DNA of 17,292 nucleotides, taken from UBA11795 sp964652755 (GTDB lineage: Bacteria; Chloroflexota; Dehalococcoidia; Lucifugimonadales; UBA826). The translations under genes were made by a program, and so were the position numbers. The stretch lies in the NCBI GenBank assembly GCA_964652755.1, contig CAZZBP010000047.1:1-17292 (forward strand), in the 5' to 3' direction. Below are positions 7,232-14,597 of this stretch, piece after piece; position 1 is the first letter of the stretch, and each line of letters starts with the position of its first letter. The notes below the pieces were generated by a model. It was not told where the DNA came from, made no database searches, and was given only the letters and a program-made list of their open reading frames with translations.

Positions 7232-9553
7232 TCAGTCAGGCGACAGTAGTAATTTGTGTTTGATATGTTTTGTCTGTCTATTTTGATCCCAGTAAATGGG
7301 CACACCTTTTCCAGATCTCCAAAGAGGTAACATATCAGAATAGTGGGGGGATCCCACGTTCCCAGATTGACCGCCGGGCAAAATAAACCTGCTGTTATCC
7401 CATTTACCCACGTCTATTGTCATCCGCATGGAGGCTATAGTGGTAATTTGGGAGAAGGGATTCCAAGGAGGAGAAGCAGCCTGACTGATCGTGTTAGCAT
7501 CTCCACCCCAAGGGAATGGTCCCAAATTAAAGACTTTGTTTAGTGGTTTTTTTGCGCTCATAAAATGTGGAATTGTAAGTTTTCTGGTATATCCCCACCC
7601 CCACTTTGACTGGTCATCACCATGGGTTCCCTTTAGTACCTTAACTGAATTAGACAAAGCTTTCTCAATTTGTTCATCCCATGATGAAGAGGCGAACCAC
7701 TGTCTCGGTCTTTCTCGCAAACATTTCACTGTATGACTAACCCTTCTGGCCGCAAAGAACGTCAATGCGGACAATGGATGGAAACCTTTACCCATAACCC
7801 AGTCAGAAGAATTCGGGGCTCGGTCCATTGCGATCGACTTTACCAATTGGGATAAAAATTCTTGGTATATAGAAGCTTCTGGGGAATTTTCATTCAAATA
7901 GCCATCCCATTTTGAAAGCATTTGAACTGCGATTTGCACTTCGGGATCGTTACTTTTAAGGGCAGTAACAAACTCCTTGATCTCCATCCACGGTAATGCT
8001 TTCTTGTCTAATTGAAGATTCATGGAGTCCTGTATTTTCCAATCGGATCTTGATGCCAACAACTCGACAATACGACTGATACGATAACCATCTACCCAGT
8101 CGTGACCCAAGTGGTGCTTGTACACATTATTATGGGAAGGATTATTGTTTGCTGAAGCTATTATTCCGTTTGCCGGATTGTACCGAGATGGCAATTCTTC
8201 GATCGGTATTCGTTCGCTCTTCCAGTTTTCGGCTGCAGGGTGTGGAAGAGTTCCGTTTCCAGAAGTACGAATGGGGACGTCCCCTACGAGCTGCCATCCA
8301 ATATTCCCTTTGGAGTCGGCATATGCCATGTTGAACGGGGAAAATGGCCATCTCTTCCATGAAGTTTTAAATTCCTGAAAGGACCGAATCTTAGGCAATT
8401 GTACAAGGGTGTGGAATGGGACTGGATCTAACCAAGTTGCATTCATCGTGATCGCAAATTCTGGGAATCCTAAACTTTGCCCTATGACGGGTCCGAGGTT
8501 AGTTTCCGTAACCAGTTCTTCGGTTTTACCTTCTCCTTTAATATGGATATGTTCCAGAAAAGTTCGGTTTTTTTGATTGGAAGCACTTGGGTTATAAGAA
8601 CTAGGATTTCCTATGTAGAGGTGGGTGTTGTCTGCTAGACCAGCGGTTACTCCCCATGCTGCGAAACCGTTATGCCCAGCTGCGAAACCAGGCAATCCTA
8701 CAATCGCGGCACCGCTCATTCGCCATTCTGTAGTATGAAGACTTGCCAAGTACCATTGGGTTGGCACTGATGGGGATAAGTGCGGGTCGTTAGAGAGAAT
8801 TGGCCTGCCGGTAGCAGTTCTTTTTGCAGAAACGGACCAATTATTCGACCCTCCGCCCTGGCCGATCACGGAAAGTATTGCCTCAATGTCTTCTACGAGC
8901 GGTTCAAGTATGGTCTTATCTAAGTCCTTGTTTGGCTTTAATGTAGAGGAATCTGGGTAAATTGAAAGATAGGTTGGGTCGAGATCCTCTAAAGCATTTC
9001 TTCCATCATTTAAAAGTATTCGTAGTCGCGCTAGTTCAGAATCCCAATTTGAACCCATTTGAAACGCAAATAATTTAAGAATTCCCAAGGCGTCTTGAGG
9101 TTCGAAGGTAGAAGGCTCGCACTTGAGTATTGAAAACTCGTGAGCTTTCTTAGAAGAACCTTCCAGCCTTCCGGTGTTGACTCCGTCAGTGAATGCCTTA
9201 AGGTAAGATCTAGTTTGTTCGTCTAATACTGCCATTTGGTTCACTGACGAACGGTGAAAGCCGATTCTTCTCGATAACCTATCCACAGGTAGCCCTACAG
9301 GGCCTATTATTTCCGAAAGCGTTCCGCGGGAAACTCTTTGCCCGACTTCAAGTTGGAAACTCCTATCTTGTCCTTGACAGAAACCGAGTCCAAACCACCC
9401 ATCTGTTACGGATTCCGATCTGATGTATGGAATACCCCAATAATCCCTTTCGATAGTTACCGGATTTTCAGGACCTTTAATGATTAATTTGCCATCAAGC
9501 CGAGGCAAGCGACTACCGAGGAGCAACTTAAAAAGGCTTCTTGGCAGGTTCAC
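7232..9553 (-). CDS. penicillin acylase family protein (Ntn hydrolase)
   Basis: Members of this family are made as one chain, cleave themselves to expose a catalytic serine and hydrolyse amide bonds in acylated compounds such as beta-lactams, acyl-homoserine lactones and lipopeptides. The 773-residue protein shows the N-terminal pattern VTIERDYWGIPYI (32-44), then GFCQGQDRSFQLE (57-69), which belong to the alpha chain. GGGSNNWSVS carries the expected autoprocessing site, so S236 would become the N-terminal nucleophile of the beta chain. SNDPHLSPS (254-262), GLPGFAAGHNGFAAWGVT (286-303) and ASANNNPSHNN (467-476, with the oxyanion Asn) follow. The N-terminus is not a convincing signal peptide, so the location is uncertain. 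The start is a GTG without a good ribosome site, 33 nt after the FAH gene, suggesting coupled expression. Substrate is unknown. Confidence 0.92.
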   Translation of the reverse strand: MNLPRSLFKLLLGSRLPRLDGKLIIKGPENPVTIERDYWGIPYIRSESVTDGWFGLGFCQGQDRSFQLEVGQRVSRGTLSEIIGPVGLPVDRLSRRIGFHRSSVNQMAVLDEQTRSYLKAFTDGVNTGRLEGSSKKAHEFSILKCEPSTFEPQDALGILKLFAFQMGSNWDSELARLRILLNDGRNALEDLDPTYLSIYPDSSTLKPNKDLDKTILEPLVEDIEAILSVIGQGGGSNNWSVSAKRTATGRPILSNDPHLSPSVPTQWYLASLHTTEWRMSGAAIVGLPGFAAGHNGFAAWGVTAGLADNTHLYIGNPSSYNPSASNQKNRTFLEHIHIKGEGKTEELVTETNLGPVIGQSLGFPEFAITMNATWLDPVPFHTLVQLPKIRSFQEFKTSWKRWPFSPFNMAYADSKGNIGWQLVGDVPIRTSGNGTLPHPAAENWKSERIPIEELPSRYNPANGIIASANNNPSHNNVYKHHLGHDWVDGYRISRIVELLASRSDWKIQDSMNLQLDKKALPWMEIKEFVTALKSNDPEVQIAVQMLSKWDGYLNENSPEASIYQEFLSQLVKSIAMDRAPNSSDWVMGKGFHPLSALTFFAARRVSHTVKCLRERPRQWFASSSWDEQIEKALSNSVKVLKGTHGDDQSKWGWGYTRKLTIPHFMSAKKPLNKVFNLGPFPWGGDANTISQAASPPWNPFSQITTIASMRMTIDVGKWDNSRFILPGGQSGNVGSPHYSDMLPLWRSGKGVPIYWDQNRQTKHIKHKLLLSPD

Positions 9554-9586
9554 TGACTGAGTTTGTACTGGAGGGATGTGTGGCGA

Positions 9587-10495
9587 CTAGACCACAACAA
9601 CGTTGTTTTCTAAAATTCCGATGCTCTCGATGGTTATAGCGACTGTATCTCCATCTCGCAACGTGAATTCCGGAGGTGGAACAATTGAGGTTCCTGTTAG
9701 TACGGTTGTTAAATCTGGGACTTGGTTACTTCTTTGCAACCACTCGGATATTTCTGAGCATGTCCGCGCCATCTCACTGGTGGATGTGTTACCGGTGAAG
9801 ACGGTTTCCCCTTCACGCACTATGGTGCATTCCACGCCAAGGTTTTGGGGATTACCTATCCCTTCGGTTGAAACAAAGCATGGTCCTATAGAACAACTTT
9901 GATCGTACAGCTTTGCCTGTGGCAGATATAGAGGATTATCTCCCTCTATAGACCTGCTGCTCATGTCGTTTCCGACGGTATATCCAACAATCTCCCCTTT
10001 GAAAATCACGAATGCCAGCTCAGCTTCTGGTACGTCCCAAGTAGAATCTGAGCGAATGCCTACATCATCAAATGGGCCCATGCACCTGTCGGCCGTGGCT
10101 TTAAAGAACACTTCTGGACGTTCAGCGTTATAAACGTTTGAATAAACGTCGGGGGTTTCGCTTTCTCTACGTCTTTCCATCTCACTATTCTTATATGTAA
10201 CCCCCGCTGCCCAAACTTCAGGGGGATCAAATGGCCTATCGAACCTATATTCTCCGGTCCCCACTTTCGATGAGGTGAGTATTTCATCAATGTTCAGGAT
10301 AAGAGGATCGCCTGAAGCAAGTATGTCACGGGCAAGGTCATCTACTGGTGTTCCAGAATAGGAAGCGGCCCTCAGTAAAATCGCAAGATCGTCAAGATCT
10401 TCTTCAACGGATGTTATATCTTCTAATTGGTTTTCGCCTGTTTCAACAACTAGCGATAAATTTCCGAAAGAGTCTACTAATCTGTAATACTTCAT
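9587..10495 (-). CDS. fumarylacetoacetate hydrolase family protein, AraD1-like
   Basis: This superfamily includes hydrolases, dehydratases and decarboxylases acting on 2-keto or 1,3-diketo acids. The 302-residue protein has a small N-terminal domain (about 1-90) and the FAH fold after it. The metal ligands are seen as E157 and E159 in VPEAELAFVI and D177 in VGNDMSSRSIEGDNP, and K195/D198 in QAKLYDQSCSIGP belong to the active site. The segment after GNDMSSR, with NPLYLPQAK, is the form I associate with the AraD1-type group (2-keto-3-deoxy sugar acid enzymes) more than with true fumarylacetoacetase. The start ATG (10495) is preceded on the minus strand by GAGG at about 5 nt. It is the first gene of a two-gene minus-strand unit with the acylase. 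Exact reaction is not assignable. Confidence 0.9.
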   Translation of the reverse strand: MKYYRLVDSFGNLSLVVETGENQLEDITSVEEDLDDLAILLRAASYSGTPVDDLARDILASGDPLILNIDEILTSSKVGTGEYRFDRPFDPPEVWAAGVTYKNSEMERRRESETPDVYSNVYNAERPEVFFKATADRCMGPFDDVGIRSDSTWDVPEAELAFVIFKGEIVGYTVGNDMSSRSIEGDNPLYLPQAKLYDQSCSIGPCFVSTEGIGNPQNLGVECTIVREGETVFTGNTSTSEMARTCSEISEWLQRSNQVPDLTTVLTGTSIVPPPEFTLRDGDTVAITIESIGILENNVVVV

Positions 10496-10573
10496 TGAAT
10501 CCTCGCGATGTTAAGTGCTATTTGATAGTGGTTAGAGATTGTTTGAATAGTTAAGTTAAAGAATCCTGTACAT

Positions 10574-10605
10574 GATATTACTAGGTATATTACTAGGTTA
10601 ATATC
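10574..10605. repeat. tandem 11-bp repeat inside a 7-bp inverted repeat
   Basis: TATTACTAGGT occurs twice, at 10576-10586 and 10588-10598, a 12-bp period. The pair is bracketed by GATATTA (10574-10580) and TAATATC (10599-10605), which are exact reverse complements. The element lies 79 nt upstream of the FAH start and about 60 nt upstream of the -35 box facing pyrG. Repeat spacing close to one helical turn fits a regulator binding site, but no regulator gene is seen in the window. Confidence 0.5.
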
Positions 10606-10664
10606 ATTGCTTTCGATTTTGCCCATTGTTGCGAATCATCGATTTGGAAGCCTGTAGTGTTCAA

Positions 10665-10694
10665 TTGACACTCACTTTCACCAGTGCCTATACT
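10665..10694 (+). promoter_or_regulatory. probable sigma70-type promoter for pyrG
   Basis: A perfect -35 box TTGACA (10665-10670) is followed after 18 bp by TATACT (10689-10694), five of six matches to the -10 consensus. Transcription would begin near 10701 and run into pyrG with a leader of about 230 nt. Confidence 0.65.
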
Positions 10695-10930
10695 TGCATG
10701 GTATATGAGGAGGGGGGAGACTAAAGCTTTTCTGTGACTTTTGGCGCTAGGTCAGATAAATTGTCGATTTCGGTTAACCAATCCAACAGGCTAACTGACT
10801 TCGCAGAATCCCCACACAGCGATCGATAGAATTGCTGTTGCTATTTGCAATCGTTTACCAGCTCAAATGCTGAATAGACGGGTCCGCTAAACTGGTTTTT
10901 CCGATTTAATGTTTTGGAGCAACGCACCGT

Positions 10931-12583
10931 ATGACGAAATTCATATTTGTTACTGGGGGAGTAGTAAGTTCAGTAGGGAAGGGAGTTTGTGTAGGTTCCA
11001 TAGGTAGGATATTGAAGAGCCGGGGCTTAACAGTCTCACTGCTGAAATTGGACCCGTACCTAAACGTCGATCCGGGTACTATGTCCCCATATCAGCATGG
11101 TGAGGTTTTCGTAACGAACGATGGTAGCGAAACTGACCTAGATTTGGGACATTATGAGCGATTTGTTAACGTTGACCTTAGCCATTTATCCAATGTAACT
11201 GCGGGTCAGGTCTACAGCGATGTTATTGCCAAGGAGAGGAGGGGCGAATTTCTAGGGGGAACGATACAAGCTGTGCCTCATGTAACTGACTCCATAAAAG
11301 AACGCATGATGGAACTGGCTTCGCAAAGCAAAGCCGAAGTTATTGTTGTCGAAGTTGGCGGAACAGTTGGTGATATCGAAGGACTTCCTTTTTTAGAAGC
11401 GATTCGCCAGATGCGAAACGAGGTTGGGAGGGATAATGTATTTTATACTCATCTCACTTTTCTTCCTTTTATATCGTCTACGGGTGAGTTGAAGACTAAA
11501 CCGACTCAGCATAGCGTTCGAGAGCTGAGAGGGATCGGGATACAGCCTGATGCCATTATCTGCCGCAGCGATCATGAGGTGACCGAAGACCTGCGCCGTA
11601 AAATCATGATTCACTGCGATGTGCCTGTTGATGGTGTGCTTACACTTCCAACCGTACAAAGTATCTATGAAGTACCCCTGCTACTAGAGGAACAGGGTAT
11701 GGGTAATCTAATATCAGACACACTCAGCCTGAATGCGAGAGCTTCTGGTTGGGAAAGCCTAAATGGCTGGGTTGAACTTGTGGATAGGATTAAGACACCT
11801 AAAACAAAGCTAAACATTGCAGTCGTAGGGAAATATGTTGACCTGCATGACTCTTATATGTCGGTAAAGGAAGCTCTCATACATGCCGGCCTACATCACG
11901 GTAGGGATATAGAAATCTCTTGGGTACAGGCAGAAGATATTGAAGAAGAAGGGCCTGATGTTTATCTTGATTGTGTGGAAGGGATAGTGGTGCCTGGCGG
12001 ATTTGGTTACAGAGGTGTCGAGGGAATGATCCGGACCGTGAAATACGCCAGAGAGAGAAAAATTCCGTATCTTGGTTTATGTTTAGGTATGCAAGTTATG
12101 GTCATCGAAGCAGCCCGTAATTTGCTTGGCATGGCAGATGCTAATTCGACAGAATTTGATGAAACGACCGCCTCACCTGTGATAGATATTATGCCAGATC
12201 AAGTAGGTATCACTGATAAGGGAGGCACGATGCGTTTAGGAGTTTATCCTTGCAAGATCTTGGGAGATGGGGTCACATCCAAAGCCTATGGGGAATCCAC
12301 TGTCATGGAGAGACACAGGCACAGATTTGAATTCAATAATTCCTTTAGAGAAAGCCTGGTTTCAGTTGGTCTCATGCCGTCAGGTCTTTCTCCAGATGGG
12401 AGATTAGTAGAGATTGTGGAACACCAGGATCATCCGTTTATGGCTGGTACTCAATTCCACCCTGAATTTCTTTCAAGACCTACTAAGCCGCATCCGTTAT
12501 TTCGGGAATTTGTAGGCGCGTCTTGTGAGACCTTGCGTGTGGAAGGCCAGACGGCTTTAACTAACGGGACAGGCGATAATTGA
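10931..12583 (+). CDS. pyrG: CTP synthase
   Basis: PyrG makes CTP from UTP, ATP and glutamine, the last step of pyrimidine nucleotide synthesis. The 550-residue protein has the usual two parts. The amidoligase domain (1-265) opens with FVTGGVVSSVGKGVCVGS (P-loop lysine K17) and contains LDPYLNVDPGTMSPYQHGEV, GGTIQAVPHVT and EVGGTVGDIE (141-150). The class I glutamine amidotransferase domain (about 293-535) has the oxyanion strand PGGFGYRG (355-362), nucleophile C384 in LGLCLGMQ, and H510/E512 in TQFHPEFLSRP. KGGTMRLG (430-437) is also typical. Length and residues are normal, so it should be active. It has its own promoter 230 nt upstream and a separate transcript from rho is likely, since 359 nt follow it. 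Confidence 0.98.
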   Translation: MTKFIFVTGGVVSSVGKGVCVGSIGRILKSRGLTVSLLKLDPYLNVDPGTMSPYQHGEVFVTNDGSETDLDLGHYERFVNVDLSHLSNVTAGQVYSDVIAKERRGEFLGGTIQAVPHVTDSIKERMMELASQSKAEVIVVEVGGTVGDIEGLPFLEAIRQMRNEVGRDNVFYTHLTFLPFISSTGELKTKPTQHSVRELRGIGIQPDAIICRSDHEVTEDLRRKIMIHCDVPVDGVLTLPTVQSIYEVPLLLEEQGMGNLISDTLSLNARASGWESLNGWVELVDRIKTPKTKLNIAVVGKYVDLHDSYMSVKEALIHAGLHHGRDIEISWVQAEDIEEEGPDVYLDCVEGIVVPGGFGYRGVEGMIRTVKYARERKIPYLGLCLGMQVMVIEAARNLLGMADANSTEFDETTASPVIDIMPDQVGITDKGGTMRLGVYPCKILGDGVTSKAYGESTVMERHRHRFEFNNSFRESLVSVGLMPSGLSPDGRLVEIVEHQDHPFMAGTQFHPEFLSRPTKPHPLFREFVGASCETLRVEGQTALTNGTGDN

Positions 12584-12942
12584 AATTACAATTTTGTTCA
12601 TATGAAGGAAAGCGATTTCTAGACCCTTCAAGAGCGGTGTGGTAATATCTATGCAGTGCACATGTAGCTGCGCTTCCCCGAATTATCTTCCAAAGAGCCA
12701 GTTACTCCAAATGCAATCGTAGATGACGGCTTGCGAAGTGAAGATGTCATCTGTGAAAAGCCCAACAGACAGCAGTAGGTTTTATTTAAATAGCCTGGAT
12801 ATAACCCAAACACCTGTATTTTCTTGCATTAGTGCCATTCCACTGTCACGGATAAGGAAAAAGTATATCTTCACGAGATGAGTAGTAATTACAAAGGAAT
12901 CATGTTTTCAATAGTTAAGGTTTATTTTTTCGAGGTAACAGA
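12584..12942. other. pyrG-rho intergenic region
   Basis: These 359 nt carry no convincing gene. A very AT-rich stem, AATTG (12578-12582) with CAATT (12589-12593), overlaps the pyrG stop and could be a poor terminator. The clearest structure is a hairpin at 12721-12752. The only open frame of note is 52 codons (12723-12881) without a ribosome site. The rho ribosome site GAGG (12932-12935) lies 7 nt before its ATG. I found no promoter I would defend, although the length suggests a rho leader. Confidence 0.5.
12721..12752 (+). other. 7-bp perfect hairpin in the rho leader
   Basis: AGATGAC (12721-12727) pairs exactly with GTCATCT (12746-12752), extendable by two G-T pairs outward. Inside the 18-nt loop CTT (12730-12732) can pair with AAG (12736-12738). 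No T-run follows, so it is not a standard terminator. It could be part of leader regulation of rho. Confidence 0.35.
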
Positions 12943-14205
12943 ATGAGGCTAGCCGAACTTCAGGAGAAAAACGACCAAGAGTTATTGGACTTCGCAATAG
13001 AATCCGGCGCCGTAGATGAAGGTGCAAACCCCAGGCGGATGGATATTCTCCGGAAGATGTTCAAAGTTTATTCAGATAACGAAGAAGGCTTAGACGCTAG
13101 CGGTATTCTTTCAATATTGAACGAGGGATACGGGTTTCTTCGTCAAAATAGTGACCAAAGGGGAGCAGGCGACGTTTACGTTTCCCAGTCTCAAATTAGA
13201 AGATTCAGTCTTCGCAATGGAGACTATGTTCTTGGTAATGTCCGGCCTCCGAAAGATGGAGAGCGTTACTTTGGACTGGTTAAAGTGGAGAAAGTAAACG
13301 ATACAGACCCTGATTCTTCCAGGCAAAGGCCTAAATTTGAAAGTTTAACTCCTATATTCCCAGAGGAGATGATAATTCTCGAGACAGATCCAAAACAGCT
13401 TTCAACTAGATTGATGGACATTATGTCGCCTGTTGGTAGAGGGCAAAGAGGTCTGATAGTTTCTCCGCCCAAAGCGGGGAAGACTACGATATTGAAGGAA
13501 ATAGCCAACGGGATCACGGAAAATGCTCCGGATATTCACATAATGGTCGCGTTAATAGGGGAGAGACCTGAAGAGGTCACCGATATGAAACGCTCCATAA
13601 AGGGAGAGGTATACAGCTCGACATTCGATGAGCCTGTTGAGGATCACTGCCGGGTAGCTGAACTGGTGTTGGAACGTTCGAAACGGTTGGTAGAGGCCGG
13701 TGAGGATGTGGTTATTCTCCTCGACAGTATCACCAGGCTTACAAGAGCATATAACCTGTCCGTTCCCAGCAGCGGTAGGACACTATCTGGTGGTATGGAC
13801 CCACTAGCGCTTTATCCCCCCAAAAAATTTTTTGGCGCCGCTAGAAATACCGAAGAAAGCGGAAGCCTCACCATCCTTGCTGCGTGCCTAGTTGATACGG
13901 GAAGCAGGCTTGATGACGTCGTATATGAGGAGTTCAAGGGTACGGGCAACATGGAAGTGCATCTGGACAGGAAGATGGCAGAAAGGCGTACTTTTCCAGC
14001 TCTTGATATATATAAAAGTGGTACACGTAGAGAAGAGCTCTTATTAAGTGAAGACACCCTCAAGCAAGTGTGGCTTTTGCGTAGGATGATCAGCATGATA
14101 GATTCAGATTCCTCAAATTCTTCTGAAGCTATAGAAAAACTTCTGGAGCGAATGAGGAAGACAAAAAACAACGTTGAATTCCTAAGAGCTCTTGGGAAAG
14201 AGTAG
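12943..14205 (+). CDS. rho: transcription termination factor Rho
   Basis: Rho is the hexameric RNA-dependent ATPase that ends transcription at C-rich unstructured RNA. The 420-residue protein has the N-terminal Rho_N helix bundle (about 1-45), the cold-shock-like RNA-binding domain (about 52-120, GYGFLR and DVYVSQSQIRRFSLRNGDYV) and the ATPase core. Walker A is PPKAGKTT (175-182), followed by GERPEEVTDMKRS (206-218), Walker B VVILLDSITRLTRAYN (256-271), the Q loop LSGGMDPLALYPPKKFFGAARN region (281-302) and the R loop EFKGTGNMEVHLDRKMAERR (330-349). No large insertion occurs between domains. GAGG sits 7 nt before the ATG. rpmE, the frequent downstream neighbour in many bacteria, is absent; a long non-coding stretch follows. 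Confidence 0.98.
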   Translation: MRLAELQEKNDQELLDFAIESGAVDEGANPRRMDILRKMFKVYSDNEEGLDASGILSILNEGYGFLRQNSDQRGAGDVYVSQSQIRRFSLRNGDYVLGNVRPPKDGERYFGLVKVEKVNDTDPDSSRQRPKFESLTPIFPEEMIILETDPKQLSTRLMDIMSPVGRGQRGLIVSPPKAGKTTILKEIANGITENAPDIHIMVALIGERPEEVTDMKRSIKGEVYSSTFDEPVEDHCRVAELVLERSKRLVEAGEDVVILLDSITRLTRAYNLSVPSSGRTLSGGMDPLALYPPKKFFGAARNTEESGSLTILAACLVDTGSRLDDVVYEEFKGTGNMEVHLDRKMAERRTFPALDIYKSGTRREELLLSEDTLKQVWLLRRMISMIDSDSSNSSEAIEKLLERMRKTKNNVEFLRALGKE

Positions 14206-14267
14206 AGAGTATTCCTGTTCTACGGCATATTTTTCAAATCGGTCATTAATTGAGGTGTAATTTTCCA

Positions 14268-14297
14268 TTGACAAGGAAAAAATGCCTCCATTATATT
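14268..14297 (+). promoter_or_regulatory. strong sigma70-type promoter for the surface protein leader
   Basis: Perfect TTGACA (14268-14273) and, after 18 bp, TATATT (14292-14297, five of six matches); read as TTATAT at 14291 the spacer is 17. Start would be near 14304, leaving a leader of about 300 nt. A second, perfect TATAAT at 14315-14320 would start near 14327, exactly where the first long-range helix begins, but it lacks a recognisable -35 box. Confidence 0.6.
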
Positions 14298-14325
14298 TTT
14301 CGTCACTGGCAGAGTATAATTAATG

Positions 14326-14401
14326 TTCGTCGCTTGAAAGAATCGTTGGGTGCTTAAAATGGACGGAACCGAACGCCTGTTATGCCCCGCAAAGCGATGA
14401 G
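14326..14401 (+). ncRNA. first structured leader domain, 10-bp closing helix (unclassified)
   Basis: TTCGTCGCTT (14326-14335) pairs with AAGCGATGAG (14392-14401): eight Watson-Crick pairs and two G-T pairs with no bulge, enclosing 56 nt. The enclosed sequence is A/G-rich in patches (GAAAGAA, CTTAAAATGG), as is common in RNA junctions. I do not recognise the fold as TPP, SAM, cobalamin, glycine, lysine or c-di-GMP. Confidence 0.4.
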
Positions 14402-14430
14402 AAAAGGGTGATTTAGCCTTGACAATAGGA

Positions 14431-14524
14431 AGAGGCGTGGTGTACAAAACATACGGCCCTGAATTGGGTCGGTTGTGCTGTGTGCCATGCAACGGCATAA
14501 CTGGTAGTTAAAATCTCCGCCTCT
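14431..14524 (+). ncRNA. candidate riboswitch-like aptamer with 7-bp P1 (unclassified)
   Basis: AGAGGCG (14431-14437) pairs perfectly with CGCCTCT (14518-14524). Within it are two hairpins: 14453-14459 with 14466-14473 (one bulged G, loop TGAATT), and TGTGCC (14481-14486) with GGCATA (14494-14499), loop ATGCAAC. The unpaired 3' side reads CTGGTAGTTAAAATC. The 3' strand of P1 overlaps the 5' arm of the terminator at 14521, so the two structures exclude each other. This is what a transcriptional on-switch would look like: a stabilised P1 blocks termination. The ligand, if any, is unknown. Confidence 0.45.
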
Positions 14525-14554
14525 CGTTTCGAGCGAGAGAGCATTTTTGTTTTT
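14521..14554 (+). terminator. intrinsic terminator/attenuator before the surface protein gene
   Basis: CTCTCG (14521-14526) pairs with CGAGAG (14534-14539) over a 7-nt loop, followed by T-rich tracts at 14543-14547 and 14549-14554. A gap of three bases separates stem and T-tract. Located 50 nt before the start codon of the downstream gene, it would prevent its expression unless the hairpin is disrupted. Confidence 0.6.
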
Positions 14555-14562
14555 AATCGGCT

Positions 14563-14597
14563 TGAGGAATCAAAATAAAACCTCACCACAAGGGGGT
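14563..14597 (+). promoter_or_regulatory. ribosome site and alternative pairings for the GTG start
   Basis: AGGGGG (14591-14596) lies 7 nt before GTG 14604 and decides that start. CCTC (14581-14584) can pair with the Gs of this site (ACCTC 14580-14584 with GGGGT 14593-14597), hiding it, or instead with TGAGG (14563-14567, as CCTCA 14581-14585), leaving it free. The second pairing is perfect over 5 bp. Confidence 0.4.

Larger units (their letters stand above)
10496..10930. other. divergent intergenic region between FAH gene and pyrG
   Basis: The 435 nt contain no credible gene. They must hold the promoters of both the minus-strand FAH/acylase unit and plus-strand pyrG. Visible items are a repeat element at 10574-10605, a promoter at 10665-10694 and a pyrG leader of about 230 nt. 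The leader contains a six-G run (10712-10717) and a possible stem GGTCAG (10750-10755) with CTGACT (10795-10800). GGAG at 10916-10919 lies 11 nt before the pyrG ATG. Confidence 0.6.

Noticed and set aside
12578..12599. AT-only stem at the pyrG stop as a terminator
   Set aside because: Five A-T/G-C-poor pairs with a broken T-run; too weak to call.
12723..12881. 52-codon open frame between pyrG and rho
   Set aside because: No ribosome site, no family resemblance, and it overlaps the hairpin at 12721-12752. Probably chance.
14387..14396. CGCAAAGC resembling part of the c-di-GMP-I riboswitch core
   Set aside because: The partner GGGCAAACC segment and the GGTAGGTAGCGGGG-type arm are missing, so a GEMM call is not supported.
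14419..14448. Second promoter: TTGACA (14419-14424) with TACAAA (14443-14448) as -10
   Set aside because: The -10 has only four of six matches at 18-bp spacing, weaker than the upstream promoter. If real it would start after 14437 and break the attenuator model, so it is kept as a test in the finding.
14220..14498. 92-codon antisense frame in the surface-gene leader
   Set aside because: No recognisable domain; covers promoter and structured RNA elements on the other strand.
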